Positions 1 to 7,009 of a stretch of DNA of 43,049 nucleotides are shown piece by piece. The notes below the pieces were generated by a model. The model searched no databases, had not been told where the DNA came from, and was given only the letters and a program-made list of their open reading frames with translations. How positions within the stretch are numbered: position 1 is the first letter of the stretch; each line of letters starts with the position of its first letter. Origin of the DNA: an uncultured Muribaculaceae bacterium. GTDB lineage: Bacteria; Bacteroidota; Bacteroidia; Bacteroidales; Muribaculaceae. The stretch spans positions 1 to 43,049 of the forward strand of contig CANRCT010000028.1 of NCBI GenBank assembly GCA_947629175.1, given 5' to 3'. Position numbers and translations under genes: made by a program.

Positions 1-81
1 AGACTCGAACACCGTAAAATCAGCGTTCGAGCCATACTATATTGCGTTATCCCACTTTTATCGGACAGCAATAATAATTTT

Positions 82-399
82 ATGGCAGAATTTATCCAGA
101 TAGAAAAATCCGTACTTGAAGACATACTCGGTCGGGTTAACTATCTTCACAAAGTATCGCGCTCTCTATATGAGCGTGTAAGAAACAAAGAACCGGACGA
201 CTGGCTTACAATGGAACAGCTATGCGGATTGCTCCATATCTCGGAATCCAAAGTACGCTCATTGAAGAAAAGCGGACGTATCGGATTTGTGAAATGTGGC
301 AAAGGTTTCCTTTATAGCGCGAGTGATGCTTTTGGATTGCTTGAACGGATAGATGCAGATACCGACAATGGCAGAAACCTATTCCGCAGAACACCTTAA
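82..399 (+). CDS. helix-turn-helix (excisionase-like) protein
   Basis: A 105-residue protein. The first ~35 residues are amphipathic and probably helical. Residues ~40-92 form a winged helix-turn-helix of the MerR/excisionase type (HTH_17-like): 'WLTMEQLCGLLHISESKV' is followed by 'IGFVKCGKGFLYSASDAFGLL', the usual helix-turn-helix plus wing that ends in an acidic helix. Such proteins are common in Bacteroides integrative and mobilizable elements, where they act as directionality factors or regulators of excision. It overlaps the next, similar gene by 32 bp and converges on the integrase at 714-1946, which supports a mobile-element role. The exact function (excisionase versus regulator) cannot be told from sequence alone. 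Confidence 0.8.
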   Translation: MAEFIQIEKSVLEDILGRVNYLHKVSRSLYERVRNKEPDDWLTMEQLCGLLHISESKVRSLKKSGRIGFVKCGKGFLYSASDAFGLLERIDADTDNGRNLFRRTP

Positions 400-652
400 A
401 GGCTTTTATGCCGACAGTCTGGCAATCCTTGAAATAATGGAGCGTCTGAACAAGGATGTCACTCCCTCTTTCTTAGGCAAAAGATTCTATACCGATGCCC
501 AGCTTTCGGAGATACTCAACATTTCACGACGCACTTTGCAAGAATACCGCGACAACCGACTCATCGCATATTATCGTCTTGACGGCAAGATACTTTATGC
601 CGACGATGATGTAGAGGCTTTTTTGAAAAGCACTTATTGTCCCAAATACTGA
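368..652 (+). CDS. helix-turn-helix (excisionase-like) protein
   Basis: A 94-residue protein starting at the ATG encoding 'MAETYSAEHL'; an in-frame ATG at 353 would add five residues. The C-terminal half is again a MerR/excisionase-like winged helix: 'FYTDAQLSEILNISRRTLQ' followed by a wing 'LIAYYRLDGKILYADDDVE' and a final helix. It overlaps the upstream helix-turn-helix gene by 32 bp, so the two are probably translated from one message. Paired small HTH genes like these are typical next to integrases of Bacteroides mobile elements. A strong hairpin terminator follows at once. Its precise role is unknown; recombination directionality factor or transfer regulator are the likely options. Confidence 0.8.
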   Translation: MAETYSAEHLKGFYADSLAILEIMERLNKDVTPSFLGKRFYTDAQLSEILNISRRTLQEYRDNRLIAYYRLDGKILYADDDVEAFLKSTYCPKY

Positions 653-657
653 AATTG

Positions 658-696
658 AAATGCGGCCACCGGATAATACCGATGACCGCATTTTTT
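658..696 (+). terminator. rho-independent terminator after the HTH pair
   Basis: AAATGCGG (658-665) pairs with CCGCATTT (686-693), and a run of T follows through 696. It sits between convergent genes. It ends the rightward HTH transcript and may also partly stop integrase transcription arriving from the other side. Confidence 0.75.
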
Positions 697-713
697 ACGT
701 TGTAAGGGATTTC

Positions 714-1946
714 TTATACAACCTGAATGTTGTTGAACTTGCTGCGCATTGTCGCCATACCGTCATAGACAGCCTGATCCTGCATCTTGGCATAGATTTG
801 CGTGGTCTTGATGTCGCTGTGTCCCAGCATCTTTGAGATTACCTCTATCGAAACATTGTTGCAGAGCGACATTGACGCGAAAGTGTGCCGGGCGACATGG
901 GTGGTGAGATGCTTTTTGATTTTCGCGAGATCCGCAATCTCTTTGAGGTATGCGTTCATCTTCTGGTTGGTTATCACGGGCATCACCACCTCCTTTGCCT
1001 TGACAACCGGATGGTCGGCATATTTGAGAATGAGCTGACGGGGAACCTCCAACATGGGGACTATACACATCTCGCCAGTCTTGGCACGGGCCTTGCGTAT
1101 CCACGTGTTGCCCTTGTCATCGTCCTGAATGTCGTCGGGCGTGAGTGCTTTCATGTCACAGAAGGCGAGGCCGGTGAAGCAGCAGAACACGAATGTGTCG
1201 CGCACTATCTCCAGACGCGGCAGTTCTTTCAAGTCAAGTTCCATTATGACTTTGAGTTCAGCCTCCGTCAGAAACTGGCGCTCGCTGTACGTGCGCTGAT
1301 ATTTCTTACCGATGAAGGGGTCGTGCGTAATCCACTTGTGTGCCAGCGCATACTGCAATACATTTTTCACACAGCGCAGATAGCGGACGGCTGCATTGTT
1401 GGCACATCCCTTTTTCATTCGGAGAAAGTGCTCGAAGTCATCAAGCATACCGGATGTAACCTCCTTTATAGGAAGGTCAGGGGCATTGTAGTGTAGTTGG
1501 AAGAAATCTTCCAGATAGTCGGCGCAGCGAGTCCAACGCTGATAGGTGGGTTTCACTATGTCGCCTCTGTCAAGTTCTTCCTTGCGTTTCTCGTTAGCCT
1601 CACGGAATACCTCGCACATCATCTTCGGCTTTTCCATAGTGCCGAGATAATGGGCTTTGAGGACAGCAGGATTTACCAACTTGTTCTCACGGATTAGCAT
1701 GTTGTGGATCTCGCAGAAGCGGGCCCGCACCATTTCAAGAAATTTGTTTAGTTCCTTGTCGCGGCGCGATGTGCCGTCGCTCACGTTACGCTTCTGGTTC
1801 CAGTGCTTTGGATTCACTGAACGACCGATTGTAAACTCAGTCATCTGCCCGCCGACCGAAATGCGGGCATAGAGCGGATATTCGCTCTTGTCGGTCTTTG
1901 GCTTTCTGGCGTAGAAAGTCAGGGTAAAATAAGAATCGGATGTCAT
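714..1946 (-). CDS. tyrosine-type site-specific integrase
   Basis: A 410-residue tyrosine recombinase of the Bacteroides type. It has an N-terminal arm-binding region (about 1-105), a SAM-like core-binding domain (about 110-215) and a catalytic domain (about 220-400). The box 'HVARHTFASMS' gives the H-x-x-R pair, followed by 'LGHSDIKTTQIYAKM' with the second histidine and the nucleophilic tyrosine. At the first catalytic arginine position the motif reads 'TGLAFCDMKAL', with alanine where 'TGLR' is classical. The CTnDOT integrase also lacks this arginine, so activity is not excluded. It should insert and excise the element whose end lies at the left edge of the window. It faces the HTH genes, and its upstream side carries a dense repeat cluster that could be the attachment region. 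Confidence 0.93.
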   Translation of the reverse strand: MTSDSYFTLTFYARKPKTDKSEYPLYARISVGGQMTEFTIGRSVNPKHWNQKRNVSDGTSRRDKELNKFLEMVRARFCEIHNMLIRENKLVNPAVLKAHYLGTMEKPKMMCEVFREANEKRKEELDRGDIVKPTYQRWTRCADYLEDFFQLHYNAPDLPIKEVTSGMLDDFEHFLRMKKGCANNAAVRYLRCVKNVLQYALAHKWITHDPFIGKKYQRTYSERQFLTEAELKVIMELDLKELPRLEIVRDTFVFCCFTGLAFCDMKALTPDDIQDDDKGNTWIRKARAKTGEMCIVPMLEVPRQLILKYADHPVVKAKEVVMPVITNQKMNAYLKEIADLAKIKKHLTTHVARHTFASMSLCNNVSIEVISKMLGHSDIKTTQIYAKMQDQAVYDGMATMRSKFNNIQVV

Positions 1947-1970
1947 TTCTCTGTGGGTTTAATGGTTACA

Positions 1971-2001
1971 TAAATATAATCATTTTCCCCGACATATCAA
2001 A
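1971..2001 (-). promoter_or_regulatory. Bacteroidetes-type promoter for the integrase
   Basis: On the minus strand TTTG (1998-2001), a 19-bp spacer and TATATTTA (1971-1978) match the -33/-7 pattern with one mismatch in the -7 box. It lies 25 bp before the integrase start. Confidence 0.5.
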
Positions 2002-2040
2002 ACGAAGAAAAACATCTGACTTAGCAGGAATGGTCATTGC

Positions 2041-2362
2041 GGCGACTCACACCTGTTTCACCGGCAAACCGTGAGTACGGCTCACGGTACAAAATGGCGC
2101 AAAGCGCAGAAATCGGTATCATGGAGTAGTTTTAAGCGGGATTTATAGTTAAATAATATTTCAAGAGTTAAATAGTGTTTAGAAACTCCGAAAATTGCGA
2201 CCCTAACCGGGTCAGAGGTTCGCTCCCATGCTCAAAACCCCACTCTGTGAGGCGTGATGACGGTCTAACTTACGCTGTGTCAGCCGACTCACTGATGATT
2301 TCCGCCAACAGTGAGTCGAATTACTCACAAACGTGAGTACTCACTAATGACTCACTCACCAC
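2041..2362. repeat. cluster of GTGAGT/ACTCAC motifs, candidate attachment region
   Basis: No gene is seen between the integrase and tRNA-Lys. The strip carries about eight copies of GTGAGT or its complement. Three inverted pairs are visible: ACCGTGAG/CTCACGGT at 2068-2088, GACTCACTG/CAGTGAGTC at about 2286-2317, and TACTCAC/GTGAGTA at about 2322-2339. A separate small hairpin, GACCC/GGGTC, lies near 2200-2214. Such a density next to an integrase and a tRNA is what integrase or excisionase arm sites look like, but the assignment is inference. Confidence 0.45.
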
Positions 2363-2398
2363 CGCTGTATTCTGCGCCGTTCTGAAATTTTGGCAAAT

Positions 2399-2435
2399 TA
2401 AAAAAGCACTGAAAATCAAGTGATTTCAGTGCTTT
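2399..2435 (-). terminator. rho-independent terminator of the tRNA unit
   Basis: AAAGCACTGAAA (2403-2414) pairs perfectly with TTTCAGTGCTTT (2424-2435), a 12-bp stem with a 9-nt loop. On the minus strand it is followed by a T run (complement of the A run at 2400-2405). It lies 25 bp downstream of the tRNA-Lys 3' end. Confidence 0.85.
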
Positions 2436-2459
2436 GCGGCGTTTTGCCATTTTGCTTTG

Positions 2460-2532
2460 TGACCCCGGAGAGGCTCGAACTCTCGACCCAATGATTAAGA
2501 GTCATTTGCTCTACCAACTGAGCTACGGAGTC
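2460..2532 (-). tRNA. tRNA-Lys (anticodon CTT)
   Basis: A 73-nt cloverleaf on the minus strand. The acceptor stem pairs GACTCCG (5') with CGGGGTC (3'), with discriminator A. The D arm contains AGCTCAGTTGGTAGAGC, the anticodon loop reads CTCTTAA (anticodon CTT), and the T arm has GGGTTCGAG-type sequence. CCA is not encoded. It lies 83 bp downstream of tRNA-Tyr and has its own upstream promoter-like boxes. Confidence 0.95.
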
Positions 2533-2564
2533 ATTGTTTTGCGGTCCCTTTCGGAATTGCGATG

Positions 2565-2594
2565 CAAAGTTAGCTCTTTTTTTATATCTCCAAA
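2565..2594 (-). promoter_or_regulatory. promoter for tRNA-Lys
   Basis: Minus strand: TTTG (2591-2594), an 18-bp spacer, TAACTTTG (2565-2572). The 15 bases around the -7 box are nearly the same as those before tRNA-Tyr. Confidence 0.6.
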
Positions 2595-2615
2595 ATATTT
2601 TTGAAGATTTTTTTG

Positions 2616-2698
2616 TGGGCGAAGATGGATTCGAACCACCGAAGGTAAAAACCAGCAGATTTACAGTCTGCCCCATTTGGCCACTCTGGTATTCGCCC
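2616..2698 (-). tRNA. tRNA-Tyr (anticodon GTA)
   Basis: An 83-nt class II tRNA on the minus strand. Acceptor strands GGGCGAA and TTCGCCC pair and the discriminator is A. The anticodon loop reads CTGTAAA (GTA), the variable arm is long as expected for bacterial tRNA-Tyr, and the T arm carries GGTTCGAATCC. CCA is not encoded. It is followed by tRNA-Lys on the same strand. Confidence 0.96.
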
Positions 2699-2715
2699 TT
2701 GAGCCGTTTGCGATG

Positions 2716-2746
2716 CAAAGTTAGTCATTTGACGGATTCCGGCAAA
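2716..2746 (-). promoter_or_regulatory. promoter for tRNA-Tyr
   Basis: Minus strand: TTTG (2743-2746), a 19-bp spacer, TAACTTTG (2716-2723), an exact match to TAnnTTTG. It starts 17 bp upstream of the mature tRNA 5' end. Confidence 0.7.
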
Positions 2747-2826
2747 ATGATTTTAGTATTTTTATTAGTATAAAAGTGATAATCTATTGCTCATCTGCTG
2801 CTTGTGGTCGGGCAGGGGGGCGGTTG

Positions 2827-4041
2827 TCACCGGCTTCTGGCTGATTCATAAGCCTGGAGGCAGATGCGTGTCGACGCTTCCGCTTCGGAAATGGTGGCTC
2901 GCATGACATGCGATGGGTCGCGTATGGCAGCCAGGAAGTCGGCGATCAATGCGTGGTCGGCTCCCGAATGAAACGGACCGGGGGCAAATTCAAGCGTTGT
3001 AGTCTTGCCGGAGCCTAACTGGGAATAGGCGAGCGTCAGCTCGTCGCCATGGATTTCACCGTGAGTAAGCACTATGTCGGTGGTGCGCCGTGCGTTTTCG
3101 CCGAGCATGTCCATTGTCAGCGTGGCTATGCATCCTTTGTCGGTAGTCAGACATATTGTCTGGGAGAGCGGTGCATCAGTGCGGCAGGTGTAGGCGCATC
3201 GGCCGAATCTCGTCTGCCGCAGGTAGCGGTCGACGGTCATCTGGCGGGTTTCGCCAGGAAGAGGATCAAAGTTGTCGGTCCAGACCTGTCGGCGGCCATA
3301 TAGGTCGACAGCGGAGAAAGGGCATCTTTTTTCGGCATGACAGTCGATGCATCTGTCGGAAGCGTCAGGCGGCATGTCGTGGCGCAGCAGGGCAGGGGAG
3401 GATGCTGATGAAGTGACGGCAGAAGCCGCTGTCGCGCCGGTAAGCCAAAGAAGCAGGTCGGCGTCGTGACAGCATTTCGACAATATCGGGGGGCTTGTCA
3501 GACGGCTGTCGGCCCACGGGCCTCGGACAAATGTGTGCAGAGCACGGTCGAGCCCTACACTGAGACGGTGGTGTATGGCCACCGGGCGGCCGAGTGTGGC
3601 TGACGACACGAGATCATGGAGCTTCACGAAGTAGGGGTGATACCGGAGGACATGACAGACCCCTGCCACGAGCCGGCGGCGTGATGCTTCGCTTGCGATC
3701 TCGGACACTTCTGCCGCGCTGCAGGCCACCGGCTTCTCGACCAGTATGTGGCAGCCCGCTTTAAGGGCGCTCATGGCCTGTTGGAAATGGTATCGGTCGG
3801 GGGAGGCAATGATCACGGCGTCAATTTCCTTCGAGTGGCTGTCGAGCATCGTTGCGTCGGAGTCGAAGAGCCTTGAGGTGTCAAGCGCTGTCTCTGCCGC
3901 AAAGCGTTCAAGCCGCCGGATGTCAGGGTCGGCGGCCGCGACGAGCGTGGCCTCTTCGGGATGTGAGAGCAGGTATCTGACGTAGGTGCGGGCACGGTTG
4001 CCGGTGCCTACTACTGCTATGTTGAGCGGTCGGCCGGTCAT
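2827..4041 (-). CDS. Gfo/Idh/MocA family oxidoreductase
   Basis: A 404-residue NAD(P)-dependent oxidoreductase. Residues 7-17 'NIAVVGTGNRA' form the Rossmann glycine motif, and 'VEKPVAC' at 101-107 is the family's EKP signature, with the lysine expected in catalysis. A short cysteine cluster near 230-240 ('CIDCHAEKRC') is seen in a subset of sugar-related members. The family usually acts on sugars, inositols or their derivatives; no substrate can be named here. The gene begins one base after the end of polA on the same strand, so it is probably cotranscribed with polA, although the pairing makes no obvious metabolic sense. Confidence 0.85.
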   Translation of the reverse strand: MTGRPLNIAVVGTGNRARTYVRYLLSHPEEATLVAAADPDIRRLERFAAETALDTSRLFDSDATMLDSHSKEIDAVIIASPDRYHFQQAMSALKAGCHILVEKPVACSAAEVSEIASEASRRRLVAGVCHVLRYHPYFVKLHDLVSSATLGRPVAIHHRLSVGLDRALHTFVRGPWADSRLTSPPILSKCCHDADLLLWLTGATAASAVTSSASSPALLRHDMPPDASDRCIDCHAEKRCPFSAVDLYGRRQVWTDNFDPLPGETRQMTVDRYLRQTRFGRCAYTCRTDAPLSQTICLTTDKGCIATLTMDMLGENARRTTDIVLTHGEIHGDELTLAYSQLGSGKTTTLEFAPGPFHSGADHALIADFLAAIRDPSHVMRATISEAEASTRICLQAYESARSR

Positions 4042-4042
4042 G

Positions 4043-6814
4043 TCAGTGAGCTTCGAGCCATGTGCGGCCGCTTCCGGCCGCTACCTCCATCCTGACGTGG
4101 CCCACATAGGCATTCTCCATCAGGCGGCACACTATTTCCTGAAGCCGTGGCAGCTCATCGGGAACGACATTGAACACAAGCTCGTCATGAACCTGTATGA
4201 TCATTCTCGATTTAAGGCCTGCCTCGCCTATGGCACGGTAAATGTCGACCATGGCGCGCTTGATGATGTCGGCGGCGGAGCCTTGGATGGGCGCGTTGAC
4301 AGCATTGCGCTCGGCGTAGCTCCTTACGGTGGCGTTGCGGCTGTTGATTTCCGGGAGGAACCGCTTGCGTCCCATTACAGTGGTGACATACCCTTTTTCG
4401 CGGGCGCTCTCTACATTATTGTCCATGAACAGGCGTATGCGCGGATATGTGGCGAAGTATCCGTCGATTAGCTGGCGCGCTTCGGCGCGGGGTATGCCGA
4501 GGCGCTCGGAGAGGCCGAACGCCGATATTCCGTAGATGATGCCGAAATTGGCGGTCTTGGCGTTGCGCCGCTGTGTCTCGCTGACGTCGGCCGGTGCGGT
4601 GTGATAGATCTTTGCGGCTGTGGCTCTGTGGATATCCTCGCCGGAGCTGAATGCCTCGATCATGTCGGGGTCGCCGCTGAGGTCGGCGATAAGACGCAAC
4701 TCTATCTGGGAATAATCGGCGCTCATGATGATGTCGCCCGGATCTGCCACGAAGGCGCTTCTGATCTCTCTGCCGTCGTCGGACCGGATGGGGATGTTCT
4801 GCAGGTTGGGGTTGGCCGACGATATCCTGCCCGTTGCCGTCACAGTCTGGTTGTAGGAGGTGTGGATCTTCCCGGTCCGGGGGTTGATCATGCCCGGCAA
4901 CGCGTTTACGTAGGTGGTCAGCAGCTTCCTCAATGCTCGATATCGGAGAATGAGATCCACTATGGCGTGGTTGGGCCGCAGTTTTTCGAGTATCTCCTCG
5001 GTGGTGGAGTATCCGCCCTTTTTCGTGCGTCGGCTTTTGCCTCCAATCTGAAGTTTGTCGAAAAGAATGTCTCCTACCTGCTTAGGTGACGCGAGGTTGA
5101 AGGGTTCGCCTGCAAGCCGGAATATCTCCATTTCCATCTCTTCGAGGCGATGGGTGAATCTCTTGGACATCTCCGTCAGGACGGCGGTGTCGATGCGCAC
5201 TCCGGTATATTCCATCTCTGCGAGTACTCTGATCAGAGGAAGCTCGATCTCCCTGAGCAGCGGCATGAGTCCCTGACGTTCCACCTCGGCATTGAGAAGG
5301 CTGTAGAGCCGCAGGGTGATGTCGGCATTCTCACACATGACGACAGCTGCCTCCGCACCCGGTATCGGCTGAAACCGTTTTAATCCGGTGCGGTCGTCGG
5401 GCTGCTCGGCCATGTTGTATTTGAGATACTTGAAGGCCAGACCGGATATGCGGTGGCTCGTCTCCGGGTCTATCAGATAATGGGCCAGAGAGGTGTCGTA
5501 GTAATTACCGATCGCGATTCCGTGGCGCCGGAGTACGATAATGGCCCGCTTGACATCATGGCTCACGACTGTCGCCACGCCGTCGAAAAGCCGCTTAATC
5601 TCTTCGGTGAACGACCTGAGCTGGGCCTCCGGAGCGTCTTCCCCGGGCGCCTCCGCATAGACGGCGGATCCTTCCGAGACGGAGAAGGCTATCCCCTGCC
5701 ACTGTGCCGTCATGGCACTTTCGCCTGCGGCATAGACAGTGACGCCTACAGGCGCCTTGGCTGCAATGGCTCGGTCGACAGCCGCATGCAGGCTCTCGGT
5801 ATCCGTTATACAGACATAGTCGTGAGCGGCGGTCGACATGTCTGTCGCTGCCGATGTTTCCGGCTCGTCGAAAAGCGAGCCGATATATCCTTCGGGTTGG
5901 GATGCAGGGAAAGGCTGTCGGGCGGGCGTGAGTTGACCCGCGCTCTCCATGCGTTTGAGGAAAGTGCGGAATTCCAGCTCGCGGTAGATTTCAGCCAGAG
6001 CTTCATAATCGGGTTCCGTGCGCGACAGTTTGTCGGGCCTTATGTCGGGAGGCAGTGGTACATCGGTCTTGATCGTCGCAAGAAATTTTGAGAACACAAT
6101 CTGCTGCTGGTGCTCCTCCACCCGACGCCGTGTGGCCCCGGTCAGCTGTGCACTGTTGGCGATAAGATTCTCCACCGAACCGTATACTTGGATGAGTTTA
6201 GACGCCGTCTTCTCGCCGATGCCGGGGCAACCGGGTATATTGTCGGAGACATCGCCTTCAAGCGCAAGCAGATCGATGATCTGCCGCGGACTCTCTATGC
6301 CGTAGCACTCGCACACTTCTCTGGGCCCTCTTATCTCGAATCCTTCTCCGCGCAGCGCAGGCCGATACATCCTGATGCGGTCAGTCACAAGCTGGCCGTA
6401 ATCCTTGTCGGGAGTCATCATATAGGTGTCGTATCCGTCTTTGTCGGCCATCTGTGCCAGAGTGCCTATGACGTCGTCGGCCTCGTAGCCGTCTACCTCC
6501 ACCACAGGAATGTGCATGGCATTGAGTATCCTTTTGATCCATGGCACTGACTGGGTGATGTCCTCGGGCTGCTTTTCACGCTGAGCCTTGTATTCTTCGA
6601 ACGCTTCGTGGCGGAAAGTCGGCCCTGACGGGTCGAAACATACCGCTATGTGTGTAGGCTGTTCCTTGTTGAGCACTTCGTTGAGGGTATTGATAAAACC
6701 GAACACGGCCGAAGTGTTCAACCCTTTCGAAGTGATACGCGGCGAGTGTATCATCGCATAATATGCGCGATATATCAGCGCATAGGCGTCAATCAGGAAG
6801 AGTCGTCGTTGCAT
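4043..6814 (-). CDS. polA: DNA polymerase I
   Basis: A 923-residue family A polymerase. The chosen start gives 'MQRRLFLIDAYALIYRAYYA', the usual N-terminus, and lies just below a promoter; a longer reading would begin at 6871. Domains: 5'-3' exonuclease (about 1-290; 'VDGYEADDVIG' and 'GDVSDNIPGCPGIGEKTA' carry metal ligands and the helix-hairpin-helix); a 3'-5' exonuclease-like domain (about 330-520); polymerase (about 550-923) with motif A 'DYSQIELR' near 695, motif B 'RRNAKTANFGIIYG' and motif C 'QVHDELVF' near 873. In the middle domain the DxE motif (DTET in E. coli) is replaced by 'VTVYAAGE', and the lysine-proximal aspartate is lost ('SHDVKRAI'), so proofreading is probably dead. Its role is Okazaki fragment maturation and repair. 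Confidence 0.97.
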   Translation of the reverse strand: MQRRLFLIDAYALIYRAYYAMIHSPRITSKGLNTSAVFGFINTLNEVLNKEQPTHIAVCFDPSGPTFRHEAFEEYKAQREKQPEDITQSVPWIKRILNAMHIPVVEVDGYEADDVIGTLAQMADKDGYDTYMMTPDKDYGQLVTDRIRMYRPALRGEGFEIRGPREVCECYGIESPRQIIDLLALEGDVSDNIPGCPGIGEKTASKLIQVYGSVENLIANSAQLTGATRRRVEEHQQQIVFSKFLATIKTDVPLPPDIRPDKLSRTEPDYEALAEIYRELEFRTFLKRMESAGQLTPARQPFPASQPEGYIGSLFDEPETSAATDMSTAAHDYVCITDTESLHAAVDRAIAAKAPVGVTVYAAGESAMTAQWQGIAFSVSEGSAVYAEAPGEDAPEAQLRSFTEEIKRLFDGVATVVSHDVKRAIIVLRRHGIAIGNYYDTSLAHYLIDPETSHRISGLAFKYLKYNMAEQPDDRTGLKRFQPIPGAEAAVVMCENADITLRLYSLLNAEVERQGLMPLLREIELPLIRVLAEMEYTGVRIDTAVLTEMSKRFTHRLEEMEMEIFRLAGEPFNLASPKQVGDILFDKLQIGGKSRRTKKGGYSTTEEILEKLRPNHAIVDLILRYRALRKLLTTYVNALPGMINPRTGKIHTSYNQTVTATGRISSANPNLQNIPIRSDDGREIRSAFVADPGDIIMSADYSQIELRLIADLSGDPDMIEAFSSGEDIHRATAAKIYHTAPADVSETQRRNAKTANFGIIYGISAFGLSERLGIPRAEARQLIDGYFATYPRIRLFMDNNVESAREKGYVTTVMGRKRFLPEINSRNATVRSYAERNAVNAPIQGSAADIIKRAMVDIYRAIGEAGLKSRMIIQVHDELVFNVVPDELPRLQEIVCRLMENAYVGHVRMEVAAGSGRTWLEAH

Positions 6815-6831
6815 AATCTCCAATTTTTCCG

Positions 6832-6862
6832 CTAAGTTAGGAATAATATCCCGAATAGCAAA
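6832..6862 (-). promoter_or_regulatory. promoter for polA
   Basis: Minus strand: TTTG (6859-6862), a 19-bp spacer, TAACTTAG (6832-6839; one mismatch to TAnnTTTG). The implied transcription start falls about 12 nt before the ATG at 6814, which supports that start rather than 6871. Confidence 0.6.
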
Positions 6863-6929
6863 GGAGACCATGACACATCAATGATGATAAAAACATGCGG
6901 CATGGCGTAGTTTTTTCCGAAAATTAAAT

Positions 6930-6937
6930 TATCTTTG
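6930..6937 (+). promoter_or_regulatory. -7 box for the Na/Pi cotransporter gene
   Basis: TATCTTTG matches TAnnTTTG exactly and lies 72 bp before the chosen ATG at 7010. The -33 region is a T run without a clear TTG, so the call rests on the -7 box alone. Confidence 0.45.
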
Positions 6938-7009
6938 CGGCAGGAAGGATGCGGCGACGCTTGTGCGTCAGTAGGCCGGGCCGACCTGCAAACCATATAT
7001 TCAGACATA

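Noticed and set aside
2190-2235. tRNA remnant near GGTTCGCTCCC
   Set aside because: A T-arm-like string is present, but the five-base stem does not pair and no anticodon or acceptor arm is found.
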